A DNA stretch of 64,000 nt, taken from positions 43,072,310 through 43,136,309 of the forward strand of contig NC_088863.1 in the NCBI RefSeq assembly GCF_032884065.1. The letters are read 5' to 3'. Source of the stretch: Artemia franciscana (lineage: Eukaryota > Arthropoda > Branchiopoda > Anostraca > Artemiidae). Shown piece by piece: positions 49,398 through 60,654 of the stretch. Under the pieces are notes generated by a model. That model did not search any database. It was not told the origin of the DNA and saw only the letters and a list, made by a program, of their open reading frames with translations. Both the position numbers and the translations under genes were made by a program. The number at the start of each line of letters is the position of its first letter. Position 1 is the stretch's first letter.

Positions 49398-49569
49398 CGT
49401 CTTAGATTGGCCACCAGGTAACAGAAAACTGGCAGTTGTGGTTTCGCCTTCAAGGTGTCTTGGAATTGATCGTTTACCAAGCGCCATTCCCACAACAGCA
49501 GTCATATGGGTCTCTGGTCCAAAAACAAAAAATGGAATTCCCAAGGAAGAACCAACATCTCGCATGATC
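49398..49569 (-). CDS. ACLY: ATP-citrate lyase, exon 3 in window
   Basis: One split base plus 57 codons: IMRDVGSSLGIPFFVFGPET, then HMTAVVGMALGKRSIPRHLE, then GETTTASFLLPGGQSKT. 'GIP..VFGPETHMTAVVGMALG' ends the citrate-binding subdomain; the remainder is the start of the variable linker. The acceptor is TATAG|G and the donor ACG|GTAAAG. Confidence 0.96.
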
Positions 49570-51203
49570 CTATAGAAATAAAACTCAATAATACTATAAA
49601 CTATCAAGCATGAAATTTATAAAGATAAGCATACATATATGAATAACTCAGAAATTTTAGCAGATATTCATCCTCTGCCATCTCTAACCTGCTAAAGCAT
49701 GGCATTTTGGTTATTCTTACAAACATCATGAAGATTTCAGGTGTTATGTATAATCTCATACCACTCTAGGCGATCCACATCCCCCTTCTCTTGATATCTC
49801 TAAGAGTCAATTTAAAAAAAATTTACAAAGTATTCTGCAACTAAGCATTTAAAAGAAATTTTACCCACCTCCCAAGTCGTTTGTGATATTCTACATGGCA
49901 TTATACAAAATATCAGGAGGGTCAAAACACTATCATTTCCGATGACACAAACAACAATAAATAATTTGTGTCTACTTATCCGATGACATTACTCTTCATT
50001 ACTCTACATTACTCAACAATAATTACAAAAAAAATTGTTTATTTCTATTAGTGAAATTAAGCGTTGAAAGTCCTCAATGGGTCAGTCTCCCTCGTAAGAC
50101 TTTAAAATGTATGTCGTTTCCTGTTTCCATACCTGTAGCCCCCCCCCCGGCACTACCAAACCTGGGGATTGTTCTATAGCACTGTTCTCTGGCTGTTCTA
50201 TAGGTGTACTGCTGATCACTCCTTACCAATATCAAGTATCAATCCAATCATGCAGGGGTTAAAAAACTCCAGAACAGAGCATTTAGGACAGTCTTTGCCG
50301 CCAGCAAAGACTAACAGTAAATTTCAAAGGAAATATTTCATGTGATATTAATGAGTAACTTCCACAAGAACATTCCCTCGGCTACTTCCAATGACTTTTA
50401 GCTCTGTGCCATAGTTTTTCAAGGCAACTAGACGAGCACGTGGACACGCAGCTCGCTTTAATTATTCAACGGTAGCAATGCCTAAAAAGGGTCTAAATAA
50501 GACTGTTTGCGTCGAGCAAACAGTCTTATTTAGAATGGCAAGTATCATTTCTCTGGGAAGGATTATTCTGAAAAATTCATCAAGTAATGTCTATAAGTGA
50601 ACGTTCAAAAGATTCAAACACCTAGTAATTGTAGTTTCGTTCCATCTGTCATTATTTTTTTAAATATATATTTGCTTTGTTACTTTGGTAAGTGCATAAC
50701 TATTACCCTAGGTCTGTAGGATAACCTCTACAACACTCCTGGGAGTAGATACACAGGTCTATTTTTATGTTTACAGTTTATTTATTCTTGTACACTTATT
50801 CATTCTTTGTATTTATTTTAAACACAAGAACAGTTTGAGAAGGTTTTCAGGACCGTTTTTGACAGGTCTTACATTCCCCTCTTTTCCTTCTTTCAGTCTC
50901 CTACCTTATTCTGACACATATATCATATGTAAAATCCAACATGTGCGCTTCTAAAAAACGATTTTTTGAGTCAGCTTCAACCAAACTTCAATTGGAAACT
51001 GGCAACAATAGAGTACTGAGTCCAAGCTCTTAGCCAACATTAGTTGCTACGAAAATTGACAATAAATAATGTGGCTGTGTAGGAGGCAACTTTTGTTCAA
51101 TATGCCAGATATAATGCCACCTAATACAAAACTGTATATTCAGCCCTAGCTCGGTAAAATAAAGGTCAGTCTTTTACTATATTGAAAAAAAATAACAACT
51201 AGC
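49570..51203 (-). other. ACLY intron (1634 nt) with GC donor
   Basis: To keep GGA CTA AG|G ATC ATG in frame (Gly-Leu-Arg-Ile-Met, as in the family) the intron must begin GCTAGT at 51203 and end TATAG. No GT donor gives this join. It contains the perfect hairpin at 50493-50533. Nothing else is recognised. Confidence 0.8.
50493..50533. repeat. Perfect 18-bp inverted repeat, 5-nt loop
   Basis: 'ctaaataagactgtttgc' at 50493-50510 and 'gcaaacagtcttatttag' at 50516-50533 are exact reverse complements around 'gtcga'. Confidence 0.95.
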
Positions 51204-51361
51204 CTTAGTCCTTCTTGGTAATTGGGTCCAGCGCGACGAGCAAAAATAGAAATATTATGGTCTTTCAGGAGCGTCTGATTTTCAAGTAGAGCTTTTGTAA
51301 TACCCTTAAAGGTAGCAGCAACATTGGTAAAATTGGCAATACCACCGCCGATGATCAGAAC
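51204..51361 (-). CDS. ACLY: ATP-citrate lyase, exon 2 in window
   Basis: 52 codons + 2 nt: [20 protein letters not shown], then [20 protein letters not shown], then [12 protein letters not shown]. 'NFTNVAATF' is the conserved citrate-binding loop and '[10 protein letters not shown]' the conserved arginine segment. Vertebrates have GGSIANF where this copy has GGGIANF. Phase 0 acceptor TTTTAG. The 3' end needs a GC donor. Confidence 0.95.
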
Positions 51362-53628
51362 CTAAAAAAGAAAAGAAACAGTCCTAAGACGGGCATTATA
51401 AACGTTCAATAAAATGAGTACGGAAATTTCTATGAGAAAATCATGTCTCGAAATCGTGGGTGTAATTTGGGGGTATAAGGTTGATAAACAAAACTAGAGT
51501 ATAGACAGACAGATGTTCGATCCCTCGCGGAAGTTAAGAAAATTTTACTTCAAGCCATGAAATAATAGCAATAATTTTATTTCAACCATTCATACAAATA
51601 CATAGTAAATGCTCGAAGGAGTTAATGGACAATAGCAAAGAAAAGCATACAGAAAAATCACCCAACACCATGAAACAAAATTATACTGCAATAAAATGAA
51701 AGCAAAAATCATGACACAATAATGCTAGCCAGTGGAAAATCACGGGTGTTTATGTTTGGACTTATGAAGCGGATAGAAAGGTCGCCCATTTTCTCGCTTA
51801 TTTCAAAAATAGGATACTTTTGCGAAACATACGAGTTTAAGGGCCAGATGGGAATTCCCAATAAATATTTACAGCATTGAAAAAAAAACTGAACGGATTT
51901 TTTTGCGCCTGGTTTTATTAAACAAGTTCCACGGAGGGGTCGCAAAAAAAAATATGGGGCGTGAACATGGCATTATATAAACGGTCAAGCGTAAATTTAT
52001 CAAATTGACCTTTAGTTCTTGCTAACATACCGTAAGCCTAAAGTAGTTTTTCGTGTTTTTAAGATCGTGGAAATCGTTGCTTGATAGTGACGGTATAAAA
52101 TAAGAATTAAAGAACAGGCAAAATTAAGGTTGAGAAGTATCAAAGGATTTAACAGGAAGAGGTGAGCTTAAAAACACACAAAAAAAGAGCGTTTAAGGAA
52201 ATATTTTTCAACTCTTATGGGAAAGGGAGTCCCTTCAGTCAATCTAGGAAGAGAACAATACTTCCAACTACCCCCAGTGTGCAGCTATGAAATAAAGAAA
52301 GGAATTTTCATTTGAAAACACTAGCTGGAATTTTTGTTTTCCAATTGCACATTCTATCAAGAACGTGTTCAGGAATGCTTCGATAGAAAGCAACAGATTA
52401 CACACTGCACTTTCAATACACTGAACTTTTTTTTTAGAATTATCTAGAAGTGCATTCCTACTTTTTCTGTACCAGCCTAAAAACAGAGGGAAAAAATTGA
52501 GGGCATTATTAGGAGTATATAAGAATATTTTTTTCTTTTTTTGAATGATTAACACTAAATAATAACAATGAGATTTCAACAAAGTCAGCTGAACCATAAC
52601 AGGTGGAAATATGTCTTCTAAAGTAGCGAGACCATGGATCCCTAGGGAGAAGGGCCTTAATTGTTTTTTTATTGTATATAGAAAAATTAATAAATAAATC
52701 TTCAAACAAGGTAAGCTTGTTATAAATTGTTCAACTTGGGGGTGTTTTAGATAAGGGTATTTTAAGCTTTTTAGAAAGTCATTTCGGGGAGACGTTCCCA
52801 ACTTATGATAGTGACTAGATTTCGAATTGAAAGAGTTACCGGCGAACAGCGTTAAAAGGTGAGGCTTTCTGAAACTTGGATCGCACAAAAATATTATCTG
52901 GAACAGCCTCGAGATCCTAAAGACCTTCCCTTTCTAATGCAGATTTTAAATAAGACAAATACCATATTGTAGGCAAAAAGGCTAGTTGATAAACTTCAGG
53001 AGATGGGTGAGCACATTTTACCATATTGAATTGAAGATTAAGAGCAGGTGTGGCCTTACACGATTCAAGGGCTCAACGGTGGGGGATTGAAGGGCTGTCT
53101 TTATATGGTGGAAGCGACTAGACGACAGAAGGAATCCCCTCATTTTTTTTGTGCTATTGAAAAGGTTAGGTTACAGTTGATAGAAGATAGGTTGCCAAAA
53201 TGCGATTTTTGGCCACCCATCTGGGGTTAAACAAAAAGTAGAGTATTCTCAAATGGGGTAAAATAGGTCATAAGAATGGATTTCAGGGAAGCTTCATGTT
53301 AGATAGTAAAGAGCGAAGCTCTTAACAGATTAAAGTGAGGAGTACCTAGCCTCAGACAGATGGGGCAGCTGTGAGTTGTCAGTGATGAAGGTAGTAATAT
53401 TTTGAATGATCATTTAATGTACCATTTATCATCTATTTAACCCATCTTACTCTCACTTCCCAAAAGATGGACCTCTCCTCCACCAATCCACACTAAAGGA
53501 TCCTGTGTAAGGAGCTGAGCCCACCGTCATTAATTTATACGAATAGCATAGATCAATATTCCATTTATTAGAATATTGTATAAAAATGTTTGTGTGGCAT
53601 ATGATTGGAAAGCATTAACATAAATTAC
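51362..53628 (-). other. ACLY intron (2267 nt)
   Basis: Contains an unassigned 206-codon minus-strand open frame (52268-52888) with no recognised domain, and a decayed LINE-like stretch on the plus strand at about 53190-53410 resembling the 3' end of the 22380-22580 and 37505-38155 fragments ('gatttcagggaagcttc', 'gatggggcagctgtgagttg'). Confidence 0.7.
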
Positions 53629-53841
53629 CTTTCCATCAGGATGCTTTTCCTGGGTCATTAAACCCAAAATCGTTTTAGCATATTCATAGGTTTGTTGCTC
53701 AGTCGGGGCACCCGAATATTCACCATAATTAGCCAGCTCACTAGCTCCGCCCAAATCACAAATGGTATCGCTGTAAATCACAGATGCTCCTCCGCCAGCT
53801 ACCATTGTCCAAATTCGTCCAGATTTGTTCAAAATTGTCAG
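53629..53841 (-). CDS. ACLY: ATP-citrate lyase, first exon visible in window
   Basis: 71 codons in phase 0: [20 protein letters not shown], then [20 protein letters not shown], then [20 protein letters not shown] and [14 protein letters not shown]-citrate lyase makes cytosolic acetyl-CoA and oxaloacetate from citrate, CoA and ATP. '[17 protein letters not shown]' is part of the citrate site. About 270-280 residues of ATP-grasp domain should precede it, but no matching exon is visible on the minus strand up to 64000. The acceptor is TTTTTAG before CTG. Confidence 0.96.
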
Positions 53842-55379
53842 CTAAAAAAAAAAGTTTTCAGACAGTGCACACGCAAAAGCTATAAAGTATTTGGATTTCA
53901 AACAAATTCAAGTGACCACTGAAAATTTTATCGAAGAGGGACGTTCGTGTGTGGCTACAAATACATTATGCAAACTAGATAGTTTATAATTGTTTTTTTC
54001 CACGAGATGCAGGGATAAAGTTAAAAGCTACACCATATGACTATCCTAATTCCAACTACTAAGATATTCATTTATCGTGCCTACTTAATTAAACCAGGAA
54101 AATATTTCTCTTTCTTTGTCTTACGTTTAAGTAGAATAGTCAAAGAACTCTTCAGATTTATTTTCGTAGTCAGAGAAAGGTATGAGGGAAGGTAAGATAA
54201 GTACTAGAACAAGAATCAAGATACCAACAGCGATGGCAATAACATATGTTTTTGAAACATGGATGTCTCGAAGGATTAAGGAAGATATTACTGGTGTTTC
54301 CCAGGAGGTGCTTGCAGTTTTAGGCACTTGCTCGAGGGCTTATTAAAAATAATTAGAGAATACGGTGGATAATTCAGGGCTCCATTTTAAAAAGGAGGTG
54401 ACCCTTCTAGCTAATATTGGGAAGGAAACCTTCCCCCATCTTTTGTGTTATGCATGGCATCATCGAAATATTATTAAATGAATATTCCTAACAGAAAACG
54501 TGTCCTTGAATTATTGGTTTTCAGACTTATTGCTCGAACAAAAGAGTAAAACATATTTTTTTTATTAATTATTTTTGCTTTGTTTGTGAAATTTCTCCGA
54601 AGAAATTCTGATCGAAAAAATGCAACATAGAGTAGTAAATACATAGAATGCAACATAGAGTAGTAATAGTAGGAAATATTAGCGAGATTTAATTTTGACC
54701 TTCAAAAGTGACTAAGCTCTGATTAGCATTGGTCACCATTCTAAGTTACAACATTCCTACCAAATTCTGATGATAAATGACTAAATAGTTTTGTGAGCCC
54801 AAAATCCATCCTAGGAAGTGATTTTCTATGGGTTTAGAAAACTTTCATGAGACATAATACATTTTCATAACCGAAATTCAACATGTTATTTGTATGTTCG
54901 ATATATGCACTTCCCTTATGGTCAGACCAAAGCGACGAAAACGGGGAATATTTGAACACAGAGAAAAAGAATCAAATTCACATATATAAAGGGAACAAAA
55001 AGTATAGAAATAACCAGCAAAAGTAATAAATAGAACCAATGACGAAAATGAGATCATAGGATCAAGGTCAGGAAAACAAAAACGATTGTAGATGTAATCC
55101 ATTGATTTATAACCTTTCTTTCAACCGAAAATAGGTAAATCGAATTCGTGTCGTCGAGAAAAGCCTTTTAACACAAATTATAAATTAGAAAGTAAATGAA
55201 AGCCAAATTATCGCTATGAGTCTTTACTATAGTTTCACAAGGGTTTAAGCAAATAAGCCGGAATTGAAGTTGATGGTCTCCCAAATTTGTTCTGTTTAGC
55301 AAAATTGTTTTCAATCAAATATTGAATATGTTGCTTAGAATTATTATTATTTGACACTCCAGAATTCTAATTCCAAAAT
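53842..55379. other. DNA upstream of ACLY exon 1 in window, nothing firm
   Basis: Probably ACLY intron. A small open frame at 54127-54327 is listed separately. A short duplication 'gcaacatagagtagtaa' is at 54632 and 54651. Confidence 0.5.
54127..54327 (-). CDS. Possible small single-span membrane protein or terminal exon
   Basis: 66 codons ending in TAA. Residues about 28-48 ('VIAIAVGILILVLVLILPSL') form one clear transmembrane segment, followed by an acidic tail 'DYENKSEEFFDYST'. Upstream lies a possible acceptor 'tttttaataag'. It might be the last exon of a gene nested in the ACLY intron or a chance frame. No family recognised. Confidence 0.3.
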   Translation of the reverse strand: MPKTASTSWETPVISSLILRDIHVSKTYVIAIAVGILILVLVLILPSLIPFSDYENKSEEFFDYST

Positions 55380-55479
55380 NNNNNNNNNNNNNNNNNNNNN
55401 NNNNNNNNNNNNNNNNNNNNNNNNNNNNNNNNNNNNNNNNNNNNNNNNNNNNNNNNNNNNNNNNNNNNNNNNNNNNNNN
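55380..55479. other. Assembly gap, 100 N
   Basis: Exactly 100 N, the usual placeholder for a gap of unknown size. It falls at the left side of a family A-like copy, so collapsed repeat sequence is likely missing. Confidence 0.99.
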
Positions 55480-56088
55480 GAGGCCTTCCAAATATCAAGT
55501 TTCATTAAGATCGGATTACCGGTTCGAAAGTTTAGTTGTCTCAAGAATCCTGATTCCCCATCCCTTCACTCCCCCCACGGCGGTCGCATTGGAGAAATGA
55601 CTATTTTTTGGTTAGTTTGGTCAGGTCCCTGATGTGCCTGTCGAGTTTCATCGTCGTAGCAATTCTGGAAGTTCCCTTTGAACATGTCACACGATTTCTG
55701 GCTCCCCCCTTCTCCCCCCAAAAGTCATCGGATCCACTCCGGACTTGAAATGTAACTTCTGAGACACGAGGTCTTTCCAAATATCAAGTTTCAATAAGGT
55801 CCGATCAGCCGTTCGAAAGCTATAGTTGCCTCAAGTAAAGCTATAGTTGCCTCAAGATTCCCGATTCCCCATCCCTCTACTCCCCCGAGGTGGTCGGATC
55901 GAGGGAGTGACTATTTCTAGGTTAGTTTGGTCGGGTCCTTGATATGCCTGCCAAGTTTCATCGTCCTAGCGCTTCCGGAAGTACCCTAACTCGAGAACAG
56001 TGGATCGCCCGACCGACCGACAGACAGACAGACAGAAAAGTGATCGGTAAATGGCACTTGAGCGAAGCTGCAAGTGCCATAAAAAAAT
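55480..56088 (+). mobile_element. Family A relative (divergent subfamily), right part
   Basis: Shares 'tatcaagtttcattaagatc', 'cctgccaagtttcatcgtcc' and 'ccgaccgaccgacagacaga' with family A. It ends with a different hairpin, 'ggcacttg' + 'agcgaagctg' + 'caagtgcc' (56055-56080), then 'ataaaaa'. Two monomers are visible. The left part is lost in the N gap. Confidence 0.7.
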
Positions 56089-56163
56089 GAACTTGTGAGC
56101 TAGAGATTAAACATGAAATTAGAATGTGAAATTTTTTTTTTTAAATCAAAGAATCATTCTTAC

Positions 56164-56267
56164 CTTCATGATGCAAGCTAACTGTTGGATTTGTATCTCT
56201 TGGTTTTGCTTTCTGTGTTGGCACAATTTTATACGGCATTGCTTCTTTATTTGAACGCAAACAATTC
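56164..56267 (-). other. Exon-like segment of unknown gene
   Basis: A 104-nt segment bounded by acceptor-like 'gatcagtttag' and a good donor CATGAAG|GTAAGA. Two frames are open: one reads 'KEAMPYKIVPTQKAKPRDTN', the other ends 'QQLACIMK' in phase with the next ACLY exon. Neither resembles the highly conserved ACLY sequence expected there (ADLDAKSGASLK). Confidence 0.2.
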
Positions 56268-56631
56268 CTAAACTGATCAAGAAACACAGAAAACAATTAT
56301 TCTTCGACCTTTTCTGTGGTTAATCCTATCACTTATAATCTCATAGTCCGCTGTCCTAAGATGATTTTGGCCTCCCCTCTGGACGGTTTCGGCAGTCGGC
56401 ATTGTAAACTAGGATGATGTTAATGATTGTGTATGGCTATCCTGTTTGACCTATGTGATTGTATGGATGAGTAGGGTTAAGGTCTCGTTCAAGTACTGAT
56501 CTATATTAATTACTAATGTTGGAAAACAGTCTTCCTTTTCTCCTTCTGTCTTCTTTTTTTTCTTTTTTTATGTGTTTGTGCTGTTGCATTGGTGATTTCT
56601 TTTTTCATTATATCCCATGTGACCAGTTTGA

Positions 56632-56790
56632 ACTGTCGGCGTTTTAAGCCGCCGGCATTTCGAACGATACCAATTTCTAGTGTTCATCCTGAATCGTAGG
56701 CATTTCGAGTCTTGGGTATTTTGAGCTGTGGGCATTTTGAGCCGTGGGCATTCTGAGCGCGGGCATTGTGAGCGTGGGCAAAATGATCGA
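56632..56790 (+). repeat. ~18-bp minisatellite
   Basis: Imperfect units of the type 'gccgtgggcattttgagc' recur about seven times; the best-kept units lie at 56690-56780 ('gtgggcattttgagcc', 'gtgggcattctgagcg', 'cgggcattgtgagcg'). Confidence 0.75.
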
Positions 56791-56805
56791 GGTGATTTCG
56801 GGAAC

Positions 56806-56896
56806 CACTCTTAGAATTTTGCTAGAGCTCGTGCCATATAAGCTCTTGGCTCTTCCGACCTCGTCACAAGTGCCATATGAGCTCTTAGCTCTTGTT
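56806..56896 (-). mobile_element. Solo left end of family A
   Basis: Read on the minus strand: 'aacaagagctaagagctcat', 'atggcacttgtgacgagg', 'tcggaagagccaagagct', then 'gctctagcaaaattctaag'. It matches the first ~90 bases of family A and then stops; no monomers follow. Confidence 0.8.
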
Positions 56897-58207
56897 GTTA
56901 ACCACAATTATTATAGGTAAAATCACCAAACATCACAAAAAACAGGCAGAAAAAATAACTAAATTTGTGGTGGTCAGTCACCAACGTTGGTAATCTTGCT
57001 GCTGAATCGATTCTTCTATACTCTTGATTAAGTTGATTATGTACTTTCTGGATGTCCTGAATGATTTGGGGGGTTTTCGGTGGCTCCGTTGAATGTCTCA
57101 TCCCTCTGGGTGTTCCACCAACTAAAAGATTATATCCAAACTTTCAAATTGGTGCACAAAGTTGGCTTCGATTCTCTTTCAGTATTATTGGACGTCATAT
57201 TCGTTCCTGTGGATGAATATAATGTTAAGTTGAATACGCTCACGGTCATTGCTTCTCACGTGTCCTGAGAAATAAGGATCTTTAGTATGACTAATATGAG
57301 CCTTGCCCAGTTTTTCTTTCTTATTGTTTCATATTTACCCCCCATCCGTCAATTTCGAAATGTAATGGCAGAGGTAATAAGTAGAATAAAGTATTCGTCC
57401 TCTTTTACGTGCTGTAGCCATTCACTGGAAATTATTTCCAGGGGGTAGAGAGAATAGAAACTTTTCTCTACCCCCCAATGGAAGGGTTTCTTTCGAGATT
57501 TTTTTTTTCATTGTGGGCAAGAGCCAACAATTTTCCTAAGGCACTACAAAAAAACCTTGTTTTTAGCATCTTTTTAGGGAATATTCAACTTCTGTTGCAA
57601 ACAGTTTAATTGATTTTAATTCTGAGAAGAGAGGCGATATCTCCCAAAAAATAGCGGTGCTGAACACTAGCTACTACTGTTTGGGATGCCAATCCCTATC
57701 AATAGAATTCGGCTTTTATTGCCACATAGGCCTACCCGAACAGTTGACATACAAGTTATATTACCAGATTTTTTTATTATTGAATCTAAATCTTATTTGC
57801 TTAATACGGCTTTTCTTTATCCCCTCTTCAGTATCTAATTATCGAAAGATAAAAGGATTTTTTCATTATCATTGGCGTTACCTTATCAGTACTGTCTATG
57901 GCATAATTTATGGCTAATGTTCATGGATAAATCCTCTTAGCATAGATTATTGACCTATATTTTCTATATTTTTCCTGCCCTGCCCTGTTTTTTTTTTTTT
58001 TTCTATACGTACTCTGAAGAGAAGTTCAATCTTTATTTTTCTGTTTTCTAAGTGCCAATTCAGACATTTCATATTGTAGAAAAAGTTGAAAAAAATTATC
58101 ATTGTCATTATCGTAGCCTACTATTAGCAGATAGGTTGGGAAAATAATTAGCAGTAAAAATGGAATATTGCATTATTAGAATCAGAATTGATGTTTCAGG
58201 GCTAATT
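56897..58207. other. Unannotated DNA
   Basis: No recognised gene. A short inverted pair 'gggggtagagagaatagaa' / 'ttctctaccccccaatgg' lies near 57440-57480. Confidence 0.5.
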
Positions 58208-58215
58208 GGCTAATG
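58208..58215. repeat. Target site duplication, left (hAT element)
   Basis: 'ggctaatg', identical to 61384-61391. Confidence 0.9.
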
Positions 58216-58724
58216 CAGGGCTTCTTAAACTATGGGTCGCGACCCCATTTGGGGTCGCGTAGCAAAATTATGGGGTTGCGAGTGATAAAAATACAATTTA
58301 ACAACAAATGTTTTTTAACTTTTAAAATTATTGTTATAAAGAAAAATAACAATCATCGTAGATAATTATATCATAAAATCTTCTGGTTCGGAGAGACTGT
58401 TTATACCAGCATTTCTATTCCGATCATTATATTATCTTGTATAAATTTGCTATGAATCAGAAGATGTTATAGAAATTTATAAAAAAATGTAGATTTATTT
58501 TTGTCAATCTCTTAAAACCGAAATAATCCTGATAAATATTATCAACAAAGTTTCTATGTGTTATTTCGAAGAAACTATATAAACATTTCGTGTTATTTTC
58601 ATTTAGCCATTGTATGATTGTGAACGAAGTGCATGCTGTTCCGAATTAGTAGTTTAACCCTTTCGCGACCGACGGGATCTTACATTCCTGGCATGTAAAA
58701 ATCCTTTGGGTGCTTCTTAATTGA

Positions 58725-59105
58725 TTGATAGCACTAGAATTGAACGATGTGCTTCAGGATGCTGTTAAGGTCATAAATTTTACTAAGAGCCATGCCCTTA
58801 ACAGTCGCTTATTTTCAAATCTCTGTAAGGATATGGATTCCAACTATACAACTTTCTTATTACATGCAAAAGTAAGATGGTTGTCAAGCGGTCAAAGTTT
58901 AAAAAATTTATTATTATTAAAGGACGAGATCGAAATATTTTTAACTGAACGAAAATGTGAATTTGCTGCTTTTTTTTTCAAAATGACTCGTGGCTATCCA
59001 AGCTGCGTTATTCGTCAGATATTTTTTGCGAAGTTAAACGATCTTAACTTGTCTCTTCAATGAAAAAATTGCGATATATTTACTTCATACGATAAAATTG
59101 AAAGT
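58725..59105 (+). pseudogene. hAT transposase, middle segment
   Basis: 'VINFTKSHALNSRLFSNLCK', then 'HAKVRWLSSGQSLKNLLLLK', then 'LNDLNLSLQ' and, after a TGA at 59061-59063, 'KNCDIFTSYDKIESF'. This is the usual order in ZBED5/FAM200-like transposases (the '.RSLN.RLF..LC' and 'EVRWLSRG..L' blocks followed by 'LNELNLSLQG'). The stop apparently replaces the Gly codon. No ATG context is needed, since this is an internal fragment. The zinc-finger N-terminus is not seen. Confidence 0.85.
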
Positions 59106-59106
59106 T

Positions 59107-60630
59107 TCAAACAGTTCGTGGTAACGAACTGTAGTAAGGAGCGACCCGGCTCAATAGTAACCAAAACTATAAAAAATGGAATTTTGATACCAATAGCTAC
59201 ATCAAAAGAATCGCATTTTAATTCTGATTTTAAATATATAAGTTTCATCAAGTTTAGTCTTACCCATCAAAAGTTACGAGCCTGAGAAAATTTGCACTAT
59301 TTTAGAAAATAGGGGGAAACACCACCTAAAAGTCATAGAATCTTAACGAAAATCACACCATCAGATTCAGCGTATCAGAGAACCCTACTGTAGAAGTTTC
59401 AAGCTCCTATCTACAAAAATGTGGAATATTGTATTTTTTGCCAGAAGGCAGATCACGGATGCGTGTTTATTTGTTTGTTTGTTTGTTTTTTTTTTTTTGT
59501 TTTTTTTTTTTCAGGGGTGATCGTATCGACCTAGTTGTCCTAGAATGCTGCGAGAGGGCTCATTCTAACGGAAATGAAAAGTTCTAGTGCCCTTTTTAAG
59601 TGACCCAAAAAATTGGAGGGCACCTAGGCCCCCTCCCACGCTAATTGTTTTCCCAAAGTCGACGGATCAAAATTCAGAGATAGCCATTTTATTCAGCGTA
59701 GTCGAAAAACCTTATAACTTTGTCTTTGGGGACGACTTACTCCCCCACAGTCCCCGTGGGAGGGGCTACCAGTTACAAACTTTGACCAGTGCTTACATAT
59801 AGTAATGCTTATTGGGAAGTGTACAGACGTTTTCAGGGGGATTTTTTGGTTGGGGGAGGGGTTGACAAGAGGAGGATATGTTGGGGGAACTTTCCATCGA
59901 GGAATTTGTCATGGGGGAAGAAAATTTCCATGAAGAGAGCGCAGGATTTTCTAGCATTATTTAAAAAAAAAATAAAAAAATAAATATGAAAAGTTTTTTC
60001 AACTGGAAGTAAGAAGCAACATTAAAACTTAGAACGAAGAGAAATTATTACGCATATGAGGGGCTCACCTCCTCCTAATACCTCGCTCTTTACGCTAAAG
60101 TTTTTTTAGTGGTTTCAACTATTTATTCTAAGGCTTTTGTGATTCAGGGGTCATTCTTAATGAATTGAGACAAAATTTAATCTTTAGTGTAAAGAGCGAG
60201 GTACTGACGAGGGGGTGAACCCCTCATATATGTAATAAAAACATGAGACTACAAAAGTTCGTTATGTAAGCTAATTTATAAGTTACGTTTATCTTTTACT
60301 AATAAAAACATTCGTAAAAAGTTAAAAGTTCTAGTTGCCTTTTTAAGTAACCAAAAAATCGCAGGGCAATTAGGCTTCCTCCACTGTTCCTTTTTATACG
60401 AACTTATAACCTCTTATACGAAAGGGACCGCTTCCTCATCAACGCCCCACTCTTTACGCTAAAGTTTTTTACTGTTTTAAAAAGAAGAGTTGAGAGAGAG
60501 AATCAATATTTAGCGTAAAGAGCGGGGCGTTGATGAGGAAGCAGCCCCTTTCGTATAAGAAGTAATTTCTGTTCATTTTAAGTTTTAATGTCGCTCCTTA
60601 CTTTCAGTTAAAAAAACTTGTTTTTTTATT
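59107..60630 (+). mobile_element. Family B repeat, full-length copy nested in the hAT transposase
   Basis: Starts 'tcaaacagttcgtggtaacg' and 'aactgtagtaaggagcgacc'; the first bases form a 7-bp hairpin (cagttcg/cgaactg). It has the same internal blocks as the copies at 29703 and 20890, a poly-T stretch near 59490, and two foldback modules (60000-60240 and 60395-60620) ending 'gtcgctccttactttcagtt'. It lies exactly between transposase segments that are contiguous in relatives, so it inserted after the hAT element did. Confidence 0.88.
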
Positions 60631-60654
60631 TAATTATTAAAAAGAACAACAGCA

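Noticed and set aside
52268-52888. 206-codon minus-strand open frame in an ACLY intron
   Set aside because: No recognisable domain, odd composition (K runs, hydrophobic patches) and no splice context. It may be a transposon relic, but I cannot support a gene call.
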